Assembly: GCA_023429825.1 (NCBI GenBank)
Contig: JAEZDC010000040.1
Span: forward strand, 1-20,872
From: Bacteroidota bacterium
GTDB taxonomy: Bacteria; Bacteroidota; Bacteroidia; Chitinophagales; Chitinophagaceae
DNA: 20,872 nucleotides
Reading direction: 5' to 3'
In this document: piece by piece, positions 13,087-20,872 of the stretch
How the letters are laid out: each line of letters opens with the position of its first letter
Position numbering within the stretch: position 1 is the stretch's first letter
Made by a program: the position numbers and the translations under genes
The notes under the pieces: generated by a model
The model's input: only the letters and a program-made list of their open reading frames with translations
Told to the model about the DNA's origin: nothing
Database searches by the model: none

Positions 13087-14517
13087 ATGAAGGTAGTCAT
13101 CATCGGTGGAGGTTTTGCTGGTCTTAAATTAGCTCGTACACTCAATAATAAACAAGGTATCGAGGTGTTGCTGATAGATAAATTCAACTATCATCAATTC
13201 CAACCTTTGTTTTACCAGGTGGCTACTGCTGCGCTTGATGCAAGTAATATCTCATTTCCGCTTCGTAAAGTTTTTCATGGTAGCAGGAATGTCCGGTTTC
13301 GTTTGGCAGAATTACAACAGATCAATCATCAGCAAAATACTATCACAACAGATATCGGCGAATTCAGCTACGATATCTTAGTGATTGCTACAGGCGCTGA
13401 TACAAACTGGTTTGGAAATGATAAATTAAAAGAGGCAGCCTTCCCAATGAAATCAACCACAGAAGCACTACAGCTACGTCATAGGTTGATTGAAAATTTT
13501 GAGAAAGCCGTAACTGCAACCACTGCCGAAGAACGATTATCATTAATGACCGTTGTTGTTGTCGGCGGCGGACCTACCGGCGTAGAGGTGAGTGGCGCCT
13601 TAGCAGATCTTCGCAATCATACACTTTGTAAAGATTATCCTGAGCTTGATTTTAGCCAGATGAAAATATTCTTACTGGAAGGTACCGGTAAAACACTCGG
13701 CATGATGAGTGAAAAGAGCAGCCAGAAAAGCCAGGCTTATCTTGAAAGGATGGGCATCACAGTTAAGCTCAATTCCATAATGAAAGAATATGATGGGGAT
13801 ACCGTTATACTACAGGATGGCACTGCAATAAAAACGAAAACGGTGATCTGGGCTGCAGGTGTAAGAGGTAATGTTCCAAACGGTATCGATCCGTCTTTAG
13901 TTGTACGGGGTAACCGTATAAAGGTCGATCGTTTCAATAAAGTAGAGGGTACAAATAATATCTATGCGATCGGTGACATTGCTTCTATGACTACTCCCAA
14001 ATATGCCAATGGCCATCCGCAGTTAGCGAATGTGGCTATCAACCAAGGTAAACTTTTAGGAGAAAACCTCATCAGGCTCTGTAGAAACGAAAGTACTCTG
14101 GAGGAGTATGAGTATAAAGACAAAGGCAGCATGGCTACTATTGGCCGGCATAAAGGAGTTGTTGATGTACCTAAACCTGATCTTCACTTCGGAGGTTTTT
14201 TCGGATGGCTCGCATGGATGGGAGTGCACCTGTTCCTCATACTTGGAGTAAAGAACAGGATACAGGTCTTTATTAATTGGGTATATAATTACTTTACATG
14301 GGATCAAAGCCTCAGGTTGCTCATTCGCAATTCATACCGTGGATGGAAGGAGAGTGGTGCAACACAACAATCTCAATCAATCACCACAGGTAATATTCCA
14401 TCTAATGGAGATGGACATACTTATCAATCAAGATCAACTTCAGCTAATGATGTTGAAAGAGATAAGGATATTTCTTCTCCACACACAGACTCATCTACCA
14501 AAGAATTCAGAAACTAA
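13087..14517 (+). CDS. ndh: type II NADH:quinone oxidoreductase (NDH-2)
   Basis: The 476-residue flavoprotein passes electrons from NADH to quinone without pumping protons, bound peripherally to the inner membrane. The FAD motif is IIGGGFAGL (5-13) and the NADH motif VVVVGGGPTGVEVSG (156-170). The second FAD contact is NIYAIGDIA (291-299), and the quinone-site region is QLANVAINQG (312-321). A hydrophobic, amphipathic stretch at about 370-405 (FFGWLAWMGVHLFLILGV and the following helix) should anchor it to the membrane. The last 55 residues form an unusual hydrophilic tail rich in Ser, Thr, Gln and Asn that is not part of the family core. It appears monocistronic, transcribed divergently from the MFS operon. 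Confidence 0.92.
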   Translation: MKVVIIGGGFAGLKLARTLNNKQGIEVLLIDKFNYHQFQPLFYQVATAALDASNISFPLRKVFHGSRNVRFRLAELQQINHQQNTITTDIGEFSYDILVIATGADTNWFGNDKLKEAAFPMKSTTEALQLRHRLIENFEKAVTATTAEERLSLMTVVVVGGGPTGVEVSGALADLRNHTLCKDYPELDFSQMKIFLLEGTGKTLGMMSEKSSQKSQAYLERMGITVKLNSIMKEYDGDTVILQDGTAIKTKTVIWAAGVRGNVPNGIDPSLVVRGNRIKVDRFNKVEGTNNIYAIGDIASMTTPKYANGHPQLANVAINQGKLLGENLIRLCRNESTLEEYEYKDKGSMATIGRHKGVVDVPKPDLHFGGFFGWLAWMGVHLFLILGVKNRIQVFINWVYNYFTWDQSLRLLIRNSYRGWKESGATQQSQSITTGNIPSNGDGHTYQSRSTSANDVERDKDISSPHTDSSTKEFRN

Positions 14518-14627
14518 TTGGCGTTGGAACGCATTTAATTTAAGCCTGAGATGACTGGCAGAGGTATGCCTTTTGAGAGACCTCACTATCTATCATCATT
14601 ATTCAGTTTGAATTAAATGTTAACCAG
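14518..14627. other. short intergenic region between ndh and the first T9SS protein gene
   Basis: I see no strong terminator and no coding sequence. TCAGTTTG shortly upstream of the start differs from the TAnnTTTG consensus by one base and may be the -7 element of the T9SS protein gene. Confidence 0.35.
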
Positions 14628-17600
14628 ATGAAACAACTTTATTTTTCTATTCTTTTATTAATGCTCAATGAAATTTCTTTTAGTCAAAACATTTGTGGTA
14701 CAGCAGTGCCTATCACTGTTCCGTATAATAGTGGTACAGTAACAACATGTGGAACAGGTAACGACTACACGAGCAGCATCATGTGTGATTCTTGGGCGGG
14801 AAATGGTGAGGACTATGTTTTCAGTTTACAAGTGACCAATGCCCCAGTAGTATATTCAATTAGTCTTAGCGGAGGACCTAATGTAGGAAAAGTCGCCTCT
14901 ATACATTCAGCTTGTCCACCTTCGCCTACAAATGCTATCGGATGTATTAGGGCAGGACAGGAAAATGGGTATACAGCAACGGGAAATATACAATTTCCAG
15001 CAAATGGTACTTATTACATAATAGTTGATTCATACTGGGACTATCCCTATCAAACGGGTCCAGTCATAACTTGTACTCAATTTAACCTGTCGGTAAATGT
15101 CTTGAACAACCTGGCGCCTAATGACGAATGTTCAAATGCTACTACAATTATAGCAGGCACCGAGCAAAGTTGTGGTACATATATCAGTTCAACTACAATT
15201 AACGCCAGCTCCAGCACCAACATAACTTACAATGGAGACGCGGACGACGATGTATGGTTCAAATTCGTTGCCACTGCTACAGCACATACCATTGAACTCC
15301 ATGATATCTCGCCAGATGTTCGGATGGGATACCAGCTACTCACATTGCATCCTACCACTCCCGCTTGTACCAATATGGGTGCTTTCAGCGGCACAGGAGG
15401 AGGATGGAACGCAGGCACGAAAGGGCTGTATTATGGTTTAGTGCCAGGCCAAACATATTATATCAGAGTATATACTGCCGGAACGCATCATGCGAATTTC
15501 AAGATATGCATATATGGGGTCCCGCCTAAGCCAGCTAATGATGAATGTTCTGGTGCAATAGATCTTACTCCATCCAGTCAACTGCATTGTACCACACCAG
15601 TTAGAGGAACTACTAATGGCGCTACACGGTCAGATGGGCCCGAGCCAACATGTTACCAACCAGACGAGAACGATGACGATGTATGGTATAGTTTCACAGC
15701 AACGAATTCTGCTCATATGATTCGTGCTACCAATGTGACCAATCGGGTAGCTATTTCGCTTTACTCTGGTTCGTGTGCGGGTTTCACAGAAATAATGTGC
15801 AGAGAGGAAAGTTTAACTGCTACAGGGCTTACACCCGGTACAAAATATTATGTAAGGGTATATACACCTGTGCCATGGAGGTACTATAGAGCTGATTTTG
15901 ATATTTGTGTAAGCGCCGCTCCAACGAATGAATATTGCACTAATGCCATCACATTGTCCGTCAGTTCCAGTAATATATGTAGCACACCAACCCGTGGGGT
16001 TACTTCTTCTTCCAATAATTTAAGTGAGACAGCTCCATCTTGTTATGCTGCAGGAACAGGTGATGCTGTATGGTATAAGTTTACCGCAACCGCTACCACA
16101 CATACAGTTTGGTTGTCTAGACCAGATGTTACAAGTGCTATTGTCAATGGCCCTGTCGTGGTGGCAGCTTATAGTGGTGTTTGTGGAACTCTCGTACAAC
16201 TACCTGGAGCTTGCACTACATCTAACGAAGGAGGTATGGTATTAAACACATTAACTGTTGGGGCCACATATTACCTACGAGTATTTACTGCAGATGCAAC
16301 CCAGAACAGAATTTTAGATTTTGATATCTGCGTTGGGTTGCCGCCTTTAAATGATGAATGTACAGGTGCCGTTCAACTAAATACAAATGGTGCAATTGTT
16401 AAAGGTAGTACTGTCGGTGCTACACAATCGATATCTACTAGCAATACTGCGTGTATAGATAATGCACATAACGATGATGTTTGGTATCGTTTTACAGCAT
16501 CTAACAATTCCCACACTATTGCTATCACTGATGCCAATACGCCTACAATGGCAGCAGTGTATTCAGGAAATTGTAGTAGCCCAACCTTTATAACCGGTGG
16601 ATGTGCACAAGGTGGAGTTTCACTCAATGGGTTAACCGCTGGTCAGATCTATTATGTAAGAGTCTACTCAACGTCAACAGACGCTAATCTATACAGCGAT
16701 TTCAGTATTAGTGTTCTTTCAGGAGCTCCTTCAAATGACGAATGCATAAACGCAGTAACGATCGGTGGAGCAACCTCAGGCACAACTGCTGGAGCTACTC
16801 AGTCACTCGCTCCCGAAACCTGTGGTACAACTACAGCTACGAGTGCGAAAGACGTATGGTTTAAATTCACTGCCAACTTCAACGGTTCTACGGTTATTAA
16901 GATCACAAATCCTTCTTTAGATTTTAACCCTGCAGTTACGGTATTTAGCGGTAATTGCGGTAACCTTACACGCATTGGCTGTGCTAATACAACAGAGCGT
17001 AATATGGATGAAACCCTTACCGTATATGATTTAACTGCCGGAAGCACTTACTATGTACGGGTGTATGGTTATGATGGCGTGCCTGGTACTTTCAGTATAA
17101 ATGTATACGGTGCTGCATTACCTGTAGAACTGATCTCATTTACCGGAACCCGTGTGAATAATCAAAATATCATTCGCTGGACAACTGCCAGTGAAAAGAA
17201 CAATGCAGGATTTGAATTGCAGTCTTCAACTGATGCGGTTACTTTCAAACCTGTTGCATTTATCGCAACAAAATCATCCAATGGTTTCAGTTCAACTCAA
17301 TTGCATTATGAGTATACTGATATCATTTCGGGAGGTACTGTGTGGTACAGGTTAAAGCAGGTAGATAAAGACGGAAAAGCCTGGTACAGCAACATTCTTA
17401 CAATAAGAGGAGAGAATGTAAAAGGATTTACGCTTGCAACGTTCCCTAATCCAAGCCAGGGTAATATCACTTTGAAGACCGTTACTGATAAAGCGGTTGC
17501 AGGTACTATCGTGATAAGAGACCTTACCGGAAGAAAGATGATGGAGCAACAGGTTACCTTAATACGTGGAGAATCACAGATCACATTGTCAACAGGCAAA

Positions 17601-17681
17601 CTGCCTGCAGGAACCTATATTTTACAGGTTACCTCGACTGAAGGTGTGTTGCAGGGAATAACGAAGATTGTAAGGTTATAA
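14628..17681 (+). CDS. T9SS-exported protein with tandem PPC-like repeats
   Basis: The 1017-residue protein has a signal peptide (1-20, ending EISFSQ). A divergent cysteine-containing domain (21-161) follows, then five tandem repeats starting near residues 162, 302, 432, 573 and 701. Each opens with a P-x-N-D/E-x-C motif and contains D-(D)-VW-Y/F-F-T-A, a YSGxC segment, and GxTYYVRVY near its end. This pattern fits bacterial pre-peptidase C-terminal-like beta-sandwich domains; the cysteines suggest a disulfide per repeat. A beta-rich linker (PVELISFTG, from 832) leads to a type A T9SS sorting domain with FPNPSQG at 939-945 and a KIVRL end. No catalytic domain is visible, so a structural, adhesive or binding role at the cell surface is most likely. 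A strong terminator follows. A tandem paralogue lies downstream. Confidence 0.9.
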   Translation: MKQLYFSILLLMLNEISFSQNICGTAVPITVPYNSGTVTTCGTGNDYTSSIMCDSWAGNGEDYVFSLQVTNAPVVYSISLSGGPNVGKVASIHSACPPSPTNAIGCIRAGQENGYTATGNIQFPANGTYYIIVDSYWDYPYQTGPVITCTQFNLSVNVLNNLAPNDECSNATTIIAGTEQSCGTYISSTTINASSSTNITYNGDADDDVWFKFVATATAHTIELHDISPDVRMGYQLLTLHPTTPACTNMGAFSGTGGGWNAGTKGLYYGLVPGQTYYIRVYTAGTHHANFKICIYGVPPKPANDECSGAIDLTPSSQLHCTTPVRGTTNGATRSDGPEPTCYQPDENDDDVWYSFTATNSAHMIRATNVTNRVAISLYSGSCAGFTEIMCREESLTATGLTPGTKYYVRVYTPVPWRYYRADFDICVSAAPTNEYCTNAITLSVSSSNICSTPTRGVTSSSNNLSETAPSCYAAGTGDAVWYKFTATATTHTVWLSRPDVTSAIVNGPVVVAAYSGVCGTLVQLPGACTTSNEGGMVLNTLTVGATYYLRVFTADATQNRILDFDICVGLPPLNDECTGAVQLNTNGAIVKGSTVGATQSISTSNTACIDNAHNDDVWYRFTASNNSHTIAITDANTPTMAAVYSGNCSSPTFITGGCAQGGVSLNGLTAGQIYYVRVYSTSTDANLYSDFSISVLSGAPSNDECINAVTIGGATSGTTAGATQSLAPETCGTTTATSAKDVWFKFTANFNGSTVIKITNPSLDFNPAVTVFSGNCGNLTRIGCANTTERNMDETLTVYDLTAGSTYYVRVYGYDGVPGTFSINVYGAALPVELISFTGTRVNNQNIIRWTTASEKNNAGFELQSSTDAVTFKPVAFIATKSSNGFSSTQLHYEYTDIISGGTVWYRLKQVDKDGKAWYSNILTIRGENVKGFTLATFPNPSQGNITLKTVTDKAVAGTIVIRDLTGRKMMEQQVTLIRGESQITLSTGKLPAGTYILQVTSTEGVLQGITKIVRL
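15111..17120 (+). repeat. five tandem protein-domain repeats of about 128-141 codons
   Basis: Repeat units begin at 15111, 15531, 15921, 16344 and 16728 and end before the conserved linker at 17121. They are clearly related in protein sequence but strongly diverged at the DNA level, so this is an old internal amplification. Confidence 0.8.
17121..17485 (+). repeat. 3' segment shared with the downstream paralogue (copy A)
   Basis: This aligns to 20508-20872 without gaps. I count 16 differences in 365 bases (about 96% identity), far above the similarity of the preceding repeat domains. The match may continue beyond the window edge. Confidence 0.85.
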
Positions 17682-17705
17682 GGCTATTATAATATAGTAA
17701 TATAG

Positions 17706-17732
17706 AACGCCCCGGATAGGGGCGTTTTGTTT
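17706..17732 (+). terminator. intrinsic terminator after the first T9SS protein gene
   Basis: The stem AACGCCCC (17706-17713) / GGGGCGTT (17719-17726) with loop GGATA is followed by TTTTGTTT. It begins 24 bases after the stop codon. Confidence 0.92.
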
Positions 17733-17775
17733 ATGATCGGACCAATTGTAAAGAATGTAGAAAGTGCACTAAACC

Positions 17776-17819
17776 CGCAATGTCCGCCTGCGCACCAGGC
17801 TATGCGGGGAGACATTGCG
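17776..17819. repeat. GC-rich inverted repeat with nested hairpin
   Basis: CGCAATGTC (17776-17784) is perfectly complementary to GACATTGCG (17811-17819). Inside it, CCTG and CAGG form a second small hairpin around CGCAC. The element is more GC-rich than its surroundings and follows the terminator rather than serving as one. Confidence 0.6.
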
Positions 17820-18056
17820 TGGAAGGAAATGGTAATGGTAATGGGTATACATACCAGTCACGTTATATTGCGCCGGATGAAACAGAGAGAATGAAAGACT
17901 TACCTCAACAGGATAAAGGTTCATCCTCCACCAGGCATTAAGCATATCGTCAGCCATTCATCATTTATTACAGTATCCGGCGGCAAGGGCATATCTTTTG
18001 TTGCTTGTGCTCATCTTATTATTTAATCATTTCAATATTCTATTAAATACTAACTG

Positions 18057-20872
18057 ATGAAGCAGCTTTACTTTTTTCTTTTATTCTTAGTGATTAGCGA
18101 AATGTCTTTTAGCCAGAACACGTGTGGTACTGCAGTGCAGATAACTGTACCTTATAACAGTGGTTCATTAACTACATGTGGTTCAGGGAATGACTATATC
18201 CAAGGCAGTTATTGTTCCGCAGGAGCCGGATATGGCGAAGACTATGTTTTTAGCCTGCAGGTTACCAATGCACCTGTTGTTTATAATATTGCTTTAACCG
18301 GAGGCAATAACCTTGATCTGGTGGCATCTATTCATACTGCATGTCCACCTACATCATCAAACGCGATAGGCTGCGTGGAGGCTCAGCTTATAAATGGATA
18401 TTCTGGCAATGCCAATATTCAATTCCCCTCAAATGGTACTTACTATATCATCATTGATAGCTGGTACGGAAGTGTTTCCTGCAGCCAATTCACACTTAAT
18501 GTAACTGTACCTTCTAATCTTGCGCCCAATGATAATTGTGCAACTGCAACAACAGTTATGGCAAGCTCAGATCTAACCTGCAGAAACTCCATTAGTTCCA
18601 GTACTATAAATGCCAGCTCGAATCCTAATGCACCTGGTAGTTGTTTTGGAAACGCTGATGATGAGGTATGGTTCAAATTCGTAGCTACTGCCACTGCGCA
18701 TACCATCGACTTCTATGGCCTTCCGGCCAACGCCAGTATGGTTCAACAGATATACTCCGGCGATTGCAACAACCTTACGCAGATGAAGTGTTATGGTGAA
18801 TCAAAAACCGTGACTCACGGATTCGTTCCCGGTCAAACATATTACATACGGGCTTATACGCATGGCTCGGAGGCTGCCAACTTCAACCTTTGTATCTATG
18901 GGGTACCGCCTAAGCCATCTAATGATGAATGTAGCGGAGCTATTGAACTTACACCTTCCAGCCAGAATTATTGTACAACACCTGTAAAAGGTACAACCTA
19001 TGGAGCTACAGAATCGCCAAGTTCATTGCCCCTTTGCGGTAGCGGCGGCGGTAATAATGATGATGTGTGGTATTCTTTTGTGGCGACCAATGATACTCAT
19101 ATTGTGCGCCTGACAAATCTCACTGCGTGGTCAAGTATTGCTGTATATTCTGGCACATGCGGCTCGCTTACGCAGTTGACATGTGCTGATGAGCTCGTTG
19201 GCGTTACCGGATTAACACCCGGCACCCGTTATTATGTAAGAGTGTATACCTCTACTTATGCAAGTGCAACAGCAGCAGACTTTGAAATTTGTGTAAGTGT
19301 ACCAGCTACAAACGATCATTGCGTTAATGCAACAACTTTACAAGTCAGCAGCAATAATGTTTGTACGAATGCAGTTCGAGGTACAACAGCCGGAACAAAT
19401 GCATCCGGAGAAACCGCTCCTTCATGTAATGCAGTAGGAGTGAATGACGACCAGTGGTTTAAATTCACAGCATCAGCTACTACACATACTGTTAGTGTTT
19501 CCAGGTTAGATATCACAGGATTGCTGGGTAGTGGTGTTATCAGCGTAGCTGCTTACAGCGGTTCGTGTGGTGCACTTACGCAATTGCCCGGTGCATGCGC
19601 TACCTCATCTGAGGGAGGTTTGAACCTAACTTCTTTAACTATAGGTACCACATACTACCTGCGTGTGTATACTCCGGATGTCGGATCTGGTCCGGGTGAT
19701 TTCGAAATTTGCGTGGGTGTAGCCCCGGTGCATAACGATTGCGCTGGTGCGATAACACTTACCACGAGCAGTAGCACACCGGTACGAGGAAGTACTGTGG
19801 GTTCAACGCAATCGCCACAGGCAAGTCATACTGCGTGTATTGACAACGCACATAATGATGATGTATGGTATAAATTCACTGCTACCAGTTCTAGTCACAT
19901 TATCGCTGTAACTGAAACAAGTACACCTACTGTGGCAGCAGTTTATTCAGGTGATTGCAGTGGTGGATTAAACCTGATGGCAGGTGGTTGCGCTGAAGGT
20001 GGTGTTACGATGAATGGATTAACTCCGGGACAGATATATTATGTAAGAGTGTATTCCAGTTCAACAAGTGCGAACGTTTACACTAATTTCAATATCAACA
20101 TTCCTGCAGCGGCACCAGCCAACGATGAGTGTAGCAATGCCATAACCATAAACGGGGTTACAAGCAGTACAAACGTTGGAGCCACTCAATCAATGGCACC
20201 GCAGGCGTGTGGTCCTCTTAGTAACATGCCGGCAAAAGATGTGTGGTTTAAGTTCGTAGCTAACTCAGCAGGCTCGGTGCGGATAGAGGTAACTAATCTT
20301 GCTATCGATTTTGATCCTGTACTGCTGGTGTACAGTGGAACATGCGGTAATTTCACAATCATCGGTTGTTCTGATGGCGGCGGAAAAAATTTGAGTGAAG
20401 CAACTACTGTCTATGGTCTTACAGCAGGAACTACCTATTATGCCCGGGTATATAGTTTTGACGGCGTACCCGGCGCCTTTGATATAAATGTATACGGTGC
20501 GGCTTTACCTGTAGAACTGATCTCATTCACCGGCACCCGTGTGAATAATCAAAATATCATTCGCTGGACAACTGCCAGTGAAAAGAACAATGCAGGATTT
20601 GAATTGCAGTCTTCAACTGATGCAGTTACTTTCAAACCTGTTGCATTTATTGCAACAAAATCATCCAATGGTTTCAGTTCAACTCAATTGAATTATGAGT
20701 ATACTGATATCACTTCCGGAGGAACCGTATGGTACAGGTTAAAGCAGGTAGATAAAGACGGGAAAGCCTGGTACAGCAACATTCTTACAATAAAAGGGGA
20801 AGAGGTAAAAGGATTTACGCTTGCAACGTTCCCTAATCCAAGCCAGGGTAATATCACTTTGAAGACCGTTAC
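18057..20872 (+). CDS. second T9SS-exported PPC-like repeat protein, cut by the window end
   Basis: From ATG 18057 the frame is open to the last base, giving 938 complete codons and no stop; I translated it throughout. It starts MKQLYFFLLFLVISEMSFSQ, a signal peptide parallel to that of the upstream paralogue. A divergent cysteine-containing N-terminal domain follows, then five repeats starting near residues 155, 287, 416, 557 and 687, each with the same P-x-N-D-x-C, D-VW-Y/F-F and YYVRVY signatures. The linker PVELISFTG begins at residue 818 and the sorting-domain motif FPNPSQG at 925. By comparison with the paralogue about 65 residues remain outside the window, for a predicted length near 1000. 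No enzymatic domain is visible. It arose by gene duplication and probably has a similar surface role. Confidence 0.9.
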   Translation, partial: MKQLYFFLLFLVISEMSFSQNTCGTAVQITVPYNSGSLTTCGSGNDYIQGSYCSAGAGYGEDYVFSLQVTNAPVVYNIALTGGNNLDLVASIHTACPPTSSNAIGCVEAQLINGYSGNANIQFPSNGTYYIIIDSWYGSVSCSQFTLNVTVPSNLAPNDNCATATTVMASSDLTCRNSISSSTINASSNPNAPGSCFGNADDEVWFKFVATATAHTIDFYGLPANASMVQQIYSGDCNNLTQMKCYGESKTVTHGFVPGQTYYIRAYTHGSEAANFNLCIYGVPPKPSNDECSGAIELTPSSQNYCTTPVKGTTYGATESPSSLPLCGSGGGNNDDVWYSFVATNDTHIVRLTNLTAWSSIAVYSGTCGSLTQLTCADELVGVTGLTPGTRYYVRVYTSTYASATAADFEICVSVPATNDHCVNATTLQVSSNNVCTNAVRGTTAGTNASGETAPSCNAVGVNDDQWFKFTASATTHTVSVSRLDITGLLGSGVISVAAYSGSCGALTQLPGACATSSEGGLNLTSLTIGTTYYLRVYTPDVGSGPGDFEICVGVAPVHNDCAGAITLTTSSSTPVRGSTVGSTQSPQASHTACIDNAHNDDVWYKFTATSSSHIIAVTETSTPTVAAVYSGDCSGGLNLMAGGCAEGGVTMNGLTPGQIYYVRVYSSSTSANVYTNFNINIPAAAPANDECSNAITINGVTSSTNVGATQSMAPQACGPLSNMPAKDVWFKFVANSAGSVRIEVTNLAIDFDPVLLVYSGTCGNFTIIGCSDGGGKNLSEATTVYGLTAGTTYYARVYSFDGVPGAFDINVYGAALPVELISFTGTRVNNQNIIRWTTASEKNNAGFELQSSTDAVTFKPVAFIATKSSNGFSSTQLNYEYTDITSGGTVWYRLKQVDKDGKAWYSNILTIKGEEVKGFTLATFPNPSQGNITLKTV
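20508..20872 (+). repeat. 3' segment shared with the upstream paralogue (copy B)
   Basis: This is the partner of 17121-17485, gap-free and about 96% identical. It covers the linker and the start of the T9SS sorting domain. Confidence 0.85.

Larger units (their letters stand above)
17682..18056. other. intergenic region between the two T9SS paralogues
   Basis: This 375-base region holds the terminator at 17706-17732 and a GC-rich inverted repeat at 17776-17819. I see no convincing gene: a 62-codon minus-strand frame here has no family resemblance. The last 100 bases before the second gene are AT-rich and presumably carry its promoter, but no clear TAnnTTTG box was found. Confidence 0.6.

Noticed and set aside
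15111..17120. Possible CRISPR or DNA-level tandem repeat array
   Set aside because: The periodicity is at the protein level, about 390-420 bases, with strongly diverged DNA; there are no short identical repeats with spacers.
17769..17957. 62-codon minus-strand open frame between the T9SS paralogues
   Set aside because: It covers the GC-rich inverted repeat, has no recognisable family features and no start context; it is probably chance.
15227..19516. Minus-strand open frames within the T9SS protein genes
   Set aside because: They recur at equivalent positions of the internal repeats, as expected of antisense shadows of repeated coding sequence.

Overview
The window looks like a chromosomal segment from a member of the Bacteroidota, plausibly the family Chitinophagaceae. 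The lineage call is inference. It rests on two large secreted proteins with type IX secretion (T9SS) sorting domains, a bacillithiol-associated YtxJ protein, a Bacteroidota-type Mpl-like Mur ligase, a glycosylasparaginase of the Flavobacterium type, TAnnTTTG-like -7 promoter boxes, moderately AT-rich DNA and weak Shine-Dalgarno sequences. I see no prophage, insertion sequence, CRISPR array or rRNA.

Layout. 1-963 holds the 3' part of prfB (release factor 2); its start lies before the window. 964-1033 is a repeat-built hairpin region between convergent genes. 1034-3246 (minus) is a subtilisin-like protease followed by a DinB-fold protein, coupled by a TAATG overlap. 3462-4985 (minus) is an ALDH7/antiquitin-type aldehyde dehydrogenase. 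5094-5644 is the most unusual stretch: an intact tRNA-Val(TAC) flanked by two broken tRNA-like copies, with a small GIY-YIG nuclease gene whose last codons and stop lie inside one of those copies. 5661-6653 (minus) is ytxJ plus an NAD(P)-binding oxidoreductase, and 6684-6800 (minus) is a 38-residue putative lipoprotein. 6926-10026 (plus) holds an Mpl-like Mur ligase, a DEDDh exonuclease and a polyprenol-phosphate sugar transferase. 10027-12952 (minus) is a tight MFS transporter - glycosylasparaginase - cutC operon. 13087-14517 (plus) is a type II NADH dehydrogenase. 14628-20872 (plus) holds two tandem paralogous T9SS-exported repeat proteins; the second runs off the window end.

How the genes relate. 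Most units are housekeeping or envelope functions and do not form one pathway. Plausible functional groups are translation (prfB, tRNA-Val), envelope and glycan work (Mpl-like ligase, GT2 transferase, glycosylasparaginase, MFS transporter), redox (ytxJ, oxidoreductase, NADH dehydrogenase) and secretion (the two T9SS proteins).

Four signals are not explained by ordinary genes: the GIY-YIG/tRNA-fragment array, a dispersed intergenic repeat of about 21-31 bases with four copies, a sharply bounded 96% identical 3' segment shared by the two T9SS paralogues, and hairpins built from repeated short words at gene ends.
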